DNA of 64,000 bases from Bacteroidota bacterium (GCA_026224775.1 JAMFRP010000013.1:62001-126000); one strand, 5' to 3'. Counted from the stretch's first letter, positions 45,611-54,697 are shown. Notes: generated by a model not told the origin, from the letters alone. Numbers and translations: made by a program.

Positions 45611-46415
45611 TTACTTCACGACCGCAAGCCACGTATTGTTTGTGTTCAGATGGTTGATTGCAATTTCTCTCTTCTTCTCCGGAATTCAGCATCTCATCAA
45701 TTACAGACAGTTCGGTGAAGACGGGCTATTATCCTGGCGATATTTAAAACGCAAACAGAAATATGTTTTTTTTCGTACAAATGTATTCGGATATTTATTT
45801 GATCAAAAAGGCTTTTTGACCTTAAATGTTTTAAGAATCCTGCTGTTACCATGCTGGTTGACCAATCCATCCTCTTTCTGGATACTGTTGACTTTGACGG
45901 TCATTAATTACGCGATTTATTACCGGACGGCTTTGATGGTAAATGCGGCAGATCAGTTAAATAATATTGCGTTGACGGGCTTGCTGATTGACCGTCTGGT
46001 AAACTCATCTCCGTCTTTTGCAATTATCTACTTTTTTTCAATATTGCTTTTTATCAGCTATTTCACCTCCGGAATTTTGAAACTATATGAGGTAAAATGG
46101 CATGACGGTTATTATCTGAAAAAAATTCTAATCAACAGGAATTACGGTAGTAGATGGATAAGTAAAATCATCGCGTGTACGCCTGATCAGATATTTGCCA
46201 TATCGGGTAAGGTTGTAATCTTATGGCAGGTCACTGCTTTTCTCATCCCTTTTATGCCGTTGCCTCTCTTTTTAATCTACTTGACTATCGGTGTTATATT
46301 TCATATTATCACCGGGATTTTTATGGGCCTGGTTAACTTCGTCTGGACATTCCTCGCTTTTATGCCCGGTTTGATCTTTTTAAATTTTCATTTCATTTGT
46401 TCGTGGCCGGTTTGA
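45600..46415 (+). CDS. HTTM/SdpB-like multipass membrane protein
   Basis: 271 residues. About six hydrophobic helices and the family's early VLFVFRWLIAISLFFSGIQHL helix. HTTM domains occur in vitamin-K-dependent carboxylases and in SdpB; the soluble carboxylase half is absent. The open frame begins at 45504, but ATG 45600 starts directly at the first helix and overlaps the preceding gene. Co-occurrence with a VKOR protein in the cluster is noted. Function otherwise unknown. Confidence 0.65.
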   Translation: MLYSYFTTASHVLFVFRWLIAISLFFSGIQHLINYRQFGEDGLLSWRYLKRKQKYVFFRTNVFGYLFDQKGFLTLNVLRILLLPCWLTNPSSFWILLTLTVINYAIYYRTALMVNAADQLNNIALTGLLIDRLVNSSPSFAIIYFFSILLFISYFTSGILKLYEVKWHDGYYLKKILINRNYGSRWISKIIACTPDQIFAISGKVVILWQVTAFLIPFMPLPLFLIYLTIGVIFHIITGIFMGLVNFVWTFLAFMPGLIFLNFHFICSWPV

Positions 46416-46495
46416 ATCAGCAGAATATATCAATATTAAATGATTACACGCTTATCGGATTGTCATGAACGAAGTCCGGACTCCGTCTTATGACG

Positions 46496-47161
46496 CTATT
46501 TGAAGCCGCATTTATGAATTATAAACTTAGATTTTTCAACAAGACGTACACTGAAATCATCTCCTACAAAATATGTGAGTTCAGCCGTGGAAGTTGGGGC
46601 TGTCTTAAGCAACCCTCTATACCTGATCAGATAACCATCTGTGATCCTTTTGTATGAAAAGGTATGAGATGTCCTGACAGGAATCTCAGAAAATCCGATC
46701 TTTACCTGAAACCATAGATACGCGTTGAATTTATTTTTCAGGCTGTGCAGAAAAGACTTCATCAAGCTGGTATCATTAATCGTAATCACCTGTTTTTTTG
46801 AATCATACGCGGAAATATACCACCTGAGCAGAGCAGGATGCACCTCTGCACTAAAGGTTTTTAAAGGATCACATTTGGATAAAACGACCTTGTCAGGAAT
46901 TAAGTGTGCCGGTTTTGGAAAACGGTTCAGGTTCCGGTAAATTGTTTTTTTATAGCCCGAAACAATAGTGTTGAACTCCAGTTCCCTGTATCTGGCAGGA
47001 AGTTTTAAACTATCCAGCAAAAACGTATGCGGGTAGAATGTAAACCCTGTTGAATCAAGCTTATAGTACAGTTGTCTGGATGGGGGAACGCCGGATGAAA
47101 TCAACATCCCCGGCAACAGGAATATAACTATGCCTATAATCAAGTATTTATATATCTTCAT
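46496..47161 (-). CDS. Hypothetical exported protein
   Basis: 221 residues. N-terminal hydrophobic signal or anchor (about 5-23). The remainder is strand-rich (GFTFYPHTFLLDSL, YFVGDDFSVRLVEKSKFIIHKCGF). No known family recognised. It follows the degenerate poly-Asp/HExxH gene on the same strand and may be its accessory or immunity protein. Confidence 0.6.
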   Translation of the reverse strand: MKIYKYLIIGIVIFLLPGMLISSGVPPSRQLYYKLDSTGFTFYPHTFLLDSLKLPARYRELEFNTIVSGYKKTIYRNLNRFPKPAHLIPDKVVLSKCDPLKTFSAEVHPALLRWYISAYDSKKQVITINDTSLMKSFLHSLKNKFNAYLWFQVKIGFSEIPVRTSHTFSYKRITDGYLIRYRGLLKTAPTSTAELTYFVGDDFSVRLVEKSKFIIHKCGFK

Positions 47162-47228
47162 GAATAATGTTCAAATAAGCGCGATATCTTCATTTCCTGG
47201 GTTGCTTCGGAAAATGACGATATAGCGC

Positions 47229-48337
47229 CTATAGTTTATGATTAATAATTATGAACCACAGGCATCCTGTGTTACGGCCGAAGGTACTGCGGGGTAACGA
47301 ACTCTCAAGAGATTCCATTTCATCAGTATCCCACTCTCCGTTATCCTGTTGCTGACTCTTTATACTCGCCGCCTTATCACTATAAAACTGAGCCGCCTGG
47401 CTGTCACCGGCAGCCGCCCAGATCTGAGATTGAAAAGTATAGGCCAGGTAATCTTCATTTGCGAGCGGAAGACCATATCCCCTGCTGTCAGCCAGACGTG
47501 AATCATCTCGTGGCCTTCTTCCGCGATAAGCCCCATGGATTTCCGTTATTATTGATCGCCAGCGGAGATAAATAGATCGTGAAATCAGTCTGGCCAGCGG
47601 TTGTTGGCGTAACGGCGGTTGCATGAGTGGTTACACCGTCGACCGTGATACTAAAAGCGCCGTTTGCGTCTAATGACGAACTTCCAGGCGGATAATCGGT
47701 GCTGAATGAATAATTAGTTCCCGAAGGCAGTATTGAGGTCATACTACTTAAAAACGTAGAGAACATGTTATCCGCAGCCTCCGCAGCTGATAACGCACCG
47801 ACACTTCCCGCCACATTGCTGTAGGTCTTCAGAAAATTCAGCATTGCTGTAAAAACGCCGCAGGGATCACCGCTACAGCCTTCACCGGTAGGATCAGCAA
47901 CATCGGATCATAGCAACTTGAGTTAGGATCGCTGGGATCACACTCTACACATTCGCCGTTAATATCTCTTACTTTGATGATTTTTTTTGCCGGTGAATTT
48001 TCAATGTTTTTCTTTGCGGTTCTGGCTGACACGGCATCGTCGTCATCATCATCGTCGTCATCTCCCTCATTACAGTCATCATCATCATCTCCCTCATCAT
48101 CGTCATCGTCTCCCTCATCATCGTCGTCGTCTCCATCGTCAGTACCGTCCTCGTCTGCGCCATCATCTTCCAGGCCTTCATCACCACCACCCTATATTCC
48201 TTCATCCCCGATTCCCCCGTCGTCCTCTCCGCCATCTTCCAGGTCAGATCCATCATCAGGCACCGCAGTTGTTTTTTTTGATTCTTCAGGAGTTACAGGA
48301 TCGCTCAGATCATTTTTTTTAATTTTAATTTTTTCAT
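47229..48337 (-). pseudogene. Broken poly-Asp leader protein with HExxH peptidase-like domain
   Basis: Paralog of the gene at 49615-50802. The leader (MKKLKLK...NDLSDPVTPEE) starts at 48337 but an A-run frameshift follows codon 8. A TAG lies at 48192-48194 in the Gly/Asp linker, and further shifts occur near 47910 and 47520-47500. Joined frames give an Asp-rich stretch (about 48180-48010), INGECVECDPSDPNSSCYDP, a strand-rich region, and GLIAEEGHEMIHVWL, a zinc-peptidase HExxH motif. It ends near 47229. Several lesions make function unlikely, although homopolymer sequencing errors could explain part. Confidence 0.75.
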
Positions 48338-48702
48338 ATAGTTGGTATTTTTATTGGAATAATTAAGGTTATACAAAACTAATAAGTCATGGAGCTGAAT
48401 GGTAATTTTGCGTGTAATATGTTGATTACCAAGGAAGATAATGGATCAGATGAATTGAATGATGCCTGCCTGTTAAACCTATTGTGCAGGCGGTCACGGA
48501 TTAGGATATCAGAATCCTGTAAATGATTGCTTATTAAAATTGGTAATTATTACCCGGTATCACTGGCCGGACTATTACTTTTTACAAACAACGACCGTCC
48601 AGATAAAATTCTGTACGCAGAATAATGAAGCCTTTGCGTTTGATCGTGACGAAGCATGCCGATTTTGCACTATCTGGCGTTATAGCCTTATGCCCGGAAG
48701 TT
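48338..48702. other. Intergenic region without recognised gene
   Basis: 365 bp upstream of the broken leader gene and downstream of the 279-residue secreted protein. AT-rich; no feature recognised beyond presumed promoter sequence. Confidence 0.5.
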
Positions 48703-49542
48703 TTAAAAATGCCAGTAACTGACACTGTCGATGATTCCCTGGCCATACGCGCGAATTAAACCGGAATAAGGATGTTTATTCAGTCTGATGTCTTTTTTTT
48801 CCATTTTACCGGCAAAGTAGATTTTGAGCACCGCTGGCATTTTCTGAAAAGTTTTTTTATTAATATCCTTGAGTTCATCAAACTCAATATTTATTCCTCT
48901 GATCTGATGTGTATTTTCTGCAGTTATAAATGAAATCCCGTTTATAGGCAGATTAATTTTAGAAATTAAATAAGACAGGGATTTTCTTTTGTAGATGTTC
49001 TGGTGAAATAAAAAATTATCGAACAAATAACTTACCGTATCCCCGGAAAACTCTGACAGTGATTTATAATAAGGCTTAACCTGATCGCCGATCAACCGAT
49101 AACTTAACGGTTCCTTGTAAAAGGGTTCCTGGAATGAGATTTCGTTCCAGCCAGATAACTTAATAGCAGGCTTACCCGACACAGTTGTGATAACGCCGGT
49201 TACAAAAGCATAATAACCTGTCAGTCTTTGTACTTCTTTATTTGATAATTTATTATTCGCTATTAAAATTGTCAGCGTTTGTCCGGGGGAATCCCCGTTA
49301 ATATACAGTACGGCCTCGCCGGCGTCTTTGTTTATAACCGATTGGTATACCAGGCCGACAAAGCTTTGCTTTGGGCAGGAATTCAGATTCGTGCTTTTAC
49401 AGATATAATCGCCGGCATGATCAGTCTTGTATAATTCTTTCGCAGAGGGGTTTTGCGGTTTGTCCATAGCGATTTTAATTTCCTGAGCGTTCGCTAAACC
49501 TGGAATAATAAAAAAAAGGATAACTGCTTTTAATAAATTCAT
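48703..49542 (-). CDS. Hypothetical secreted protein
   Basis: 279 residues with a clear signal peptide (about 1-19, cleavage at ANAQ). The mature part has a Cys pair (YICKSTNLNSCPKQSF) and a beta-rich body. No family recognised. It lies 72 bp behind the poly-Asp/JAMM gene on the same strand, so it is probably co-transcribed and may be a partner or immunity protein. Confidence 0.65.
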   Translation of the reverse strand: MNLLKAVILFFIIPGLANAQEIKIAMDKPQNPSAKELYKTDHAGDYICKSTNLNSCPKQSFVGLVYQSVINKDAGEAVLYINGDSPGQTLTILIANNKLSNKEVQRLTGYYAFVTGVITTVSGKPAIKLSGWNEISFQEPFYKEPLSYRLIGDQVKPYYKSLSEFSGDTVSYLFDNFLFHQNIYKRKSLSYLISKINLPINGISFITAENTHQIRGINIEFDELKDINKKTFQKMPAVLKIYFAGKMEKKDIRLNKHPYSGLIRAYGQGIIDSVSYWHF

Positions 49543-49614
49543 AATGATGTGATTTTATTATTGAAGAGAAATAATCCCGGTTGCCGGGATGAGCCGGCAA
49601 CCGGGAAAACTGGC

Positions 49615-50802
49615 TTAATTAGCCGGAGGACAATCTGCCTTTGAAAAAGTGCCATTCACATTTTCTGCGCCAATTTTGGTCAATGTTCCTGAACCCGGGG
49701 CTGCCGTAACCAGACTGATTCCTGCGTTTCGAAGAACATAAGCCTGGGCATAAGCGGTTGCTTCTTCAGCGGTTGCACCCGATTGGCTGATAAATGAATT
49801 ATAGGCCGCTGTGTAATCTGCATAAGGCGTGGTATTAGGTTCCCAATAGCCATTTGGCGCTAAATCATTCTTATAATTAGTGAAAAATTCATTAGCCAAT
49901 GTCCTGTCGGTGACTACCAATGCGTAGATCGTGCCATTCTGTGTAATAACCAGTGATGTCTGCAAATTCGGAGCGTTACTTCCTGGGCCCCCTGCTATAC
50001 TTAATATATCTTCAACAGAAGGTGGATAATTGTCATTCGGGTGGGTATGCAGGTCTCCTATTGTCGTAGCGTCCTGACCTGTAAAATCCAGGCTCGTCGA
50101 GCTGTTTGACGTTTGTACTGCACTGGTTTCAATATTGCCCGAAACATCATTAATCAGAAAACCATGTTCATAATCGTTACTAGAAGAATACAGGTCGCCA
50201 CTGTTGATCGTTAACTGTACCGAGCTATTGTTATACAGGCTTGATGCGCTGGCTCCCGCTGCCTGGTCCTTTGAAGAGCAAGGGTCTTTACAGACGCAGT
50301 TGCCATCGCTGTCCATGTAGCGAATCATTTTAGCTTTGATATTTTTGACCTGGTTTTTAACTGTTTTTTGACTAGGTTTTTGGGGAACTTTCTTTTTTAA
50401 ATTATCGTCGTCATCATCATCGTCATCACCATCACTGCAACTATCGTCGTCGTCATCATCATCATCATCGCCACAATCATCGTCGTCGTCGTCATCATCG
50501 TCATCATCTCCGTCATCATCGTCATCATCGTCATCATCTCCGTCGTCTCCGTCATCGGTTCCATCGTCTTCTGTACCGTCATCATCAGTACCGTCATCAT
50601 CAGTACCGTCATCATCACCTGTGCCTGCGTCTCCACCGCCTTCTATACCTTCATCACCTATACCCCCATCTTCCTCGCCGCCTTCTTCCCCGCCGCCTTC
50701 TTCCAGGTCAGAACCATCATCAGGTTTTACCGTTAATTTTGTTAATTCTTCTGCAGTGACCGGCTCGGCCAGATCAGATGGTTTAAGCTTTAATTTTTTC
50801 AT
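49615..50802 (-). CDS. Leader-bearing poly-Asp protein with JAMM/MPN-like peptidase domain
   Basis: 395 residues in three parts. (1) Residues 1-25, MKKLKLKPSDLAEPVTAEEL..., closely resemble leaders of Bacteroidota natural-product precursors. (2) Residues about 30-135 are almost only Asp, Gly, Glu, Thr, with long Asp runs broken by CG and SCS. (3) After a basic segment comes DSDGNCVCKDPC, then a domain (about 185-390) with GDLHTHPNDNYPPSVEDILS, the HxHP...PSxxD metal motif of JAMM/MPN peptidases, and a C-terminal Cys. A partly dead paralog with a different peptidase lies downstream. A CphA-like ligase and VKOR in the same block are candidate modifiers or exporters' helpers. Codon pattern GAT/GAC is repetitive, so slippage is likely. 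Confidence 0.8.
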   Translation of the reverse strand: MKKLKLKPSDLAEPVTAEELTKLTVKPDDGSDLEEGGGEEGGEEDGGIGDEGIEGGGDAGTGDDDGTDDDGTDDDGTEDDGTDDGDDGDDDDDDDDDGDDDDDDDDDDDCGDDDDDDDDDSCSDGDDDDDDDDNLKKKVPQKPSQKTVKNQVKNIKAKMIRYMDSDGNCVCKDPCSSKDQAAGASASSLYNNSSVQLTINSGDLYSSSNDYEHGFLINDVSGNIETSAVQTSNSSTSLDFTGQDATTIGDLHTHPNDNYPPSVEDILSIAGGPGSNAPNLQTSLVITQNGTIYALVVTDRTLANEFFTNYKNDLAPNGYWEPNTTPYADYTAAYNSFISQSGATAEEATAYAQAYVLRNAGISLVTAAPGSGTLTKIGAENVNGTFSKADCPPAN

Positions 50803-50958
50803 GGTTTCGTAATTATTTAAAATTTGTGTGATAGACAGGTCAGGTTAAATCAAATGTTACACAAGGTAGAAAATGCATATTGAAATTTTGCAAGTCAGAA
50901 ATGTAAAATCTTAGTTACGGGTTTTACCGGATTTAACGCTTTTAATTAACCGGTTTCT

Positions 50959-51630
50959 TTATGAACCCTGGAAGTGTCCGGTTGACCCTGCAAGCATGTT
51001 TGACAAATGCAGTGATGGTTTCCATCTATCTAAAACAATAAAAACCAGCTTTACTACTTCTAACATATTATATGCAAAATTGATTTTAGCTTCTAAACTG
51101 AAAGCATCAATTCCTTTGTTTACATCTATAACCTTTAGTCTTACTTCACCTTCATCATCAAAATATTTCGAAGCATGTACGTGCTGATTGCTTAAATGGA
51201 TATAGTCGGAAATCTCCTTATATAGTCTTAATATACCTGGAGAAATAATATCCAATTTTGTGGCTAAATAACTATCCGTTAGTTTTTCTCCAGTATGGCT
51301 TTTATAGCGGTAAATGGGCCTGCCATTCATAAAATAAAAAAAGAAATCATTCGCGTCGGTTACCTCGAATACGGCGAAAAAGCGCAGGGCATTATCCAAC
51401 TGCAACCTGATAAACGGAATGCCAGAAATGTAATTGTTAGTATTAACCAAAGTAATATAGCCTTGTATTAATTGAATAGTTCGGTTAATTACAGAATAAG
51501 CAAATGAATCAATTATATAACTTGTTTGATTATTTGCCTGTAAAATATCCTCTCCCAACTTAGTGAATTTTACATGACTAACTGAAAGTTCGTTAATGTA
51601 TTGAGCCAATTTTTTTTCTTCAGCATCCAT
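50959..51630 (-). CDS. Hypothetical protein, helix-rich
   Basis: 223 residues, no signal peptide or membrane span. Features include VINRTIQLIQGYITLVNTNNY, PFIRLQLDNALRFFAVFEV and a C-terminal LEVVKLVFIVLDRW, suggesting an all-alpha fold similar to HEPN-like or DUF5677-like proteins. That resemblance is weak. It lies between rtcB and the poly-Asp gene on the same strand, so it could belong to either module. Confidence 0.6.
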   Translation of the reverse strand: MDAEEKKLAQYINELSVSHVKFTKLGEDILQANNQTSYIIDSFAYSVINRTIQLIQGYITLVNTNNYISGIPFIRLQLDNALRFFAVFEVTDANDFFFYFMNGRPIYRYKSHTGEKLTDSYLATKLDIISPGILRLYKEISDYIHLSNQHVHASKYFDDEGEVRLKVIDVNKGIDAFSLEAKINFAYNMLEVVKLVFIVLDRWKPSLHLSNMLAGSTGHFQGS

Positions 51631-51746
51631 TTTATAATGATTTAATAGTTATGGTTTTTATTAGTGCATCATATCTATAAACCGTGTAAATCCTTTCCAA
51701 AATTTACATGGTTTACAAAATCTGAAATCGAACATCCGACATCAAC

Positions 51747-52979
51747 TCAATCCTTCGGCTTCTCCTTCGCATCCGCCATTCTAACTATCCTCGGTTCAAA
51801 CTTGGCCAGTGCTTCTACCAGATCGTGTTGGGCGGCCATCACGGCGTGGATGTCCTTGTAGGCCATTGGCGCTTCGTCCACGTCACTACCCATAAGGGTA
51901 ATACGTTTATCAACTAAGTTAGCGGCAATGGTTGCTTTATCCAAAGTTTTAAATGCCGAACTACGGCTCATGGCCCTCCCCGCACCGTGGCTGGCAGAGT
52001 TGATGCTAGCCGCGTCGCCTTTACCGCGGACTAAAAAGCCGGGTGTGCTCATACTACCGGGGATAATGCCTAACACACCCTCGCCGGCCGGGGTGGCACC
52101 TTTACGGTGTACCATTAATTCGGTACCGTCGGCCAGTTGCTCTTTCCAGGCAAAGTTGTGGTGGTTCTCAATCATGCTGATAGGTTTTACACCCAAGGAA
52201 CGCGCAATTTTATTATGGATCTCGTGGTGATCGGCGCTGGCGTATTCACCGGCCAGGTTCATGGCAATCCAGTATTCTTGTCCTTCGTCCTTATCCAAAT
52301 CTAACCATGCCAAATGCTTGGCTTCGGCAGGGAGCTTGGTTTTGGTCATGGCTATGCGACTGTAATAATCGGCCACAGTACCACCAAATCCACGCGAACC
52401 GGAGTGCGAAAGCAATGCTAAATACTTACCCGCAGGGATATCAGCTAAAGCACCTTCGGCAATGTCCAACTCGCCCCATTCCACAAAGTGGTTACCGGTG
52501 CCGCTGGTACCTAATTGTGCGTAAGCTTTATCTTTAAGCGAGCGAATTATCTTTGTTTCGCCCCAGGTTTTGCTGTCAAATAACGAACTATCAAAGTATG
52601 ATTTGGTTGTACAACCCATCCCGAAATAGGTATTATCAACCAAAATGCTTTTCAACTTGTCGGTTTCAGAATCAATGGCTTCCGCAGGCAAATCGAATAC
52701 GCTTAAACACATCCTACAAGCGATATCCACACCCACCGCAAAGGGGATTATGGTATTGGCTGTAGTTGCCAACACGCCGCCAATAGGCAAGCCGTAGCCC
52801 TGATGCGCATCGGGCATTAAAGCGCCTGCAACGGCAATGGATAGTTGAACAGCTGTACGCATCTGCGCCAAGGCACCTACTTCAATATTTTCCAAACCCC
52901 ACACCGGGAAGTCGCCTATTTCTTCTTTCAACTTAAAGTTGCTGCGTTCCTGCTTCACAAACTTGCCCTCTTTACGCAT
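51747..52979 (-). CDS. rtcB: RNA-splicing ligase RtcB
   Basis: 410 residues. GTP-dependent ligase joining RNA 2',3'-cyclic-phosphate or 3'-phosphate ends to 5'-OH ends. Metal and active-site motifs: MPDAHQGYGLPIGG, VGVDIACRM (Cys88), GTGNHFVEW, LSHSGSRGFG, ENHHNFAW and SHGAGRAMSR with the guanylylated His. This ORF is as long as E. coli RtcB. An additional N-terminus (about 75 codons up to near 53210; GNNELKALGINDVEVLVNFSRVANGLLKHNV) is cut off by a 1-nt frameshift at about 53055 (GAGCG where GAGGCG would restore the frame). The core may still be translated from 52979. Divergent from a WYL regulator remnant. Confidence 0.92.
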   Translation of the reverse strand: MRKEGKFVKQERSNFKLKEEIGDFPVWGLENIEVGALAQMRTAVQLSIAVAGALMPDAHQGYGLPIGGVLATTANTIIPFAVGVDIACRMCLSVFDLPAEAIDSETDKLKSILVDNTYFGMGCTTKSYFDSSLFDSKTWGETKIIRSLKDKAYAQLGTSGTGNHFVEWGELDIAEGALADIPAGKYLALLSHSGSRGFGGTVADYYSRIAMTKTKLPAEAKHLAWLDLDKDEGQEYWIAMNLAGEYASADHHEIHNKIARSLGVKPISMIENHHNFAWKEQLADGTELMVHRKGATPAGEGVLGIIPGSMSTPGFLVRGKGDAASINSASHGAGRAMSRSSAFKTLDKATIAANLVDKRITLMGSDVDEAPMAYKDIHAVMAAQHDLVEALAKFEPRIVRMADAKEKPKD

Positions 52980-53246
52980 GGCAATTACGTCTTCGGCCAG
53001 GTTTTTAAACTTGCCGCCTTTCTTTAACGCATAAGGCGTTGGATCATCGATTAACGCTCTAAATTGGCAAGTATCTCGGGCTTGGCCATTACGTTGTGTT
53101 TAAGCAAACCATTCGCCACGCGACTAAAGTTCACCAATACTTCCACATCGTTAATGCCTAATGCCTTTAACTCGTTGTTGCCTATTTTTTCTTTTTCCGT
53201 TATATTTAATACTAAGGATCATTTAGCAATTTAAAAGTCTCCGGGC

Positions 53247-53277
53247 CAAAACCCCTCTCCCCGTTTCGGGAGAGGGG
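53247..53277. repeat. C/G-rich palindrome upstream of rtcB
   Basis: CCCCTCTCCC / GGGAGAGGGG arms around a short loop, of the same general type as the repeat inside the vWA gene. It lies in the divergent rtcB-WYL region. Confidence 0.6.
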
Positions 53278-53325
53278 GCGTTCGTGAACGCGTTCAGCCT
53301 TTCGACAGTACAAAGAGAAACATCA

Positions 53326-53347
53326 AGTGCGCAGCGTATTGCGCAGT
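53326..53347. promoter_or_regulatory. Candidate operator in the rtcB-WYL divergent region
   Basis: AGTGCGCA-GCGTAT-TGCGCAGT: palindromic TGCGCA half-sites 6 nt apart, about 40 nt before the regulator ATG. Inferred from symmetry and position only. Confidence 0.35.
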
Positions 53348-53387
53348 GAAAAATATTTTTTAATTTCATCAAAATATTTTCAAACCG

Positions 53388-53729
53388 ATGCCTGTAAACC
53401 GCAATGCCCTGATCCGTTACCGCACTATTGACCAATGCCTGCAAAACCGTTTTAAAAGATGGACGCTGGATGATCTGATCGATGCCTGCAGCGATGCCAT
53501 ATATGAATATCAAGGCATCGATACCGGTGTAAGCCGGCGTACTGTACAGGCCGATATGGAGATGATGCGCAGCAATAAGCTGGGCTATGAAGCCCCTATT
53601 GTGGTGGTTGATAAAAAGTATTATACCTATAGCGATAAGAATTACAGTATTACCAACAGTCCGCTAAACCAACAGGATATGCAGGTTTTGAGTTATCTTT
53701 TTACAAGCCTGTGCAAAAGTATTTTTTAA
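53388..53729 (+). pseudogene. Truncated WYL-type transcriptional regulator
   Basis: 113 residues corresponding to the N-terminal HTH region of Bacteroidota WYL regulators (RNALIRYRTIDQCLQNRFKRW, LIDACSDAIYEY, GVSRRTVQADMEMMRS). The frame ends after LNQQDMQVLSYLF, and the WYL sensing domain (normally about 200 more residues) is missing. Such regulators commonly control RtcB repair loci. Here ligand sensing must be lost, although a DNA-binding fragment might persist. Confidence 0.75.
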
Positions 53730-53739
53730 CAAATACTTA

Positions 53740-54492
53740 AATTACTAATAATTTTAGCATTATGTTTGTGGTCATTTTGTTATGCAGGAATTTTATATCC
53801 CACCCAATTCAACCTGTCGGAGAAATTTTGGTGTTAGCAGGTGACATTGCTTTGTTTGCCCAGATAGACCATCAAAAAGACTTCTTTAATTATGTCAGTG
53901 ATCATTTTAAGGAAACGTATTGGATACCTGGAAACCACGAATATTATCAAAGCGATATTTCAAATAGATCGGGTTCATTTGAAGAAAAAATCAGAAATAA
54001 TGTATATCTGGTAAATAACGTAGTTAAAAATTTCGGCACAAATCAGCTTATATTTTCTACGTTGTGGTCTTCCATCAGCCTGTTAAATGGCTGGCGGATA
54101 GAACGTGGCTTGAATGATTTTTATTAAATTAGCTATAATGGGAAACGTTTCAAATTCCTGATTATAATGACTTTCACGAAAACTGTCTTACGTTTCTGCG
54201 CGATGCTTTAGAAGCAGATACAAAGGGCAAAAAAGTAGTGATCACACATCATCTCCCTACTTTTAAACATTATCCGCCTGAATATAAAAGCGACTATCTA
54301 AATGAAGCTTTTGCAACCGTGCTGGATGATTTGATTTTGGATACCACGCCGGATTATTGGATTTATGGACATCACCACCGGAATATTCCTGAATTTAAAA
54401 TAGGGCATACAAAAATGTTGACCAATCAACTTGGATATGTTCAACAGAATGAAAATCTATTTTTTAATAGTGATAAATGTATCGAACTTTAA
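53740..54492 (+). pseudogene. Decayed metallophosphoesterase
   Basis: Pieces of a calcineurin-like phosphoesterase in different frames: ILVLAGDIALFAQIDHQ and WIPGNHEYYQSD (first frame), a TAA at 54125-54127, then after a frameshift KKVVITHHLPTFKHYPPEY and DYWIYGHHHRN. Metal-site motifs GD, GNHE, HH and GHHH can all be recognised. The N-terminus (xxDLHLE) is also lost. Two or more lesions, so inactive. Confidence 0.8.
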
Positions 54493-54697
54493 ATTATGCA
54501 TTTGGAAGCTCATGAGGATTGGGATGGTAGCGAAACATGATCTGATAGCAATGGTGTCAGATGCTAAAAAAACTAAAATCGGACTTTTCAGTCATGGTTA
54601 CTTTGTAACTATACTCGCTGGCTATGTGGCAATTGCCCCTATATTGCCCCTATGAGGTTTCTTTTGCCCCTATACAAGGTGTAATATATTACCTGAG

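Noticed and set aside
47974..48366. Ser/Pro- and His/Arg-rich open frames on the + strand opposite the Asp tract
   Set aside because: They are mirror images of GAT/GAC repeats on the - strand, with no start context or family features.
50397..50636. Met/Thr-rich - strand frame inside the poly-Asp gene
   Set aside because: Frame-shifted reading of the Asp repeat; the Asp frame is the one joined to a leader and a peptidase domain.
54431..54655. 74-residue frame after the phosphoesterase remnant
   Set aside because: Overlaps the remnant in another frame and runs into TTGCCCCTAT repeats.
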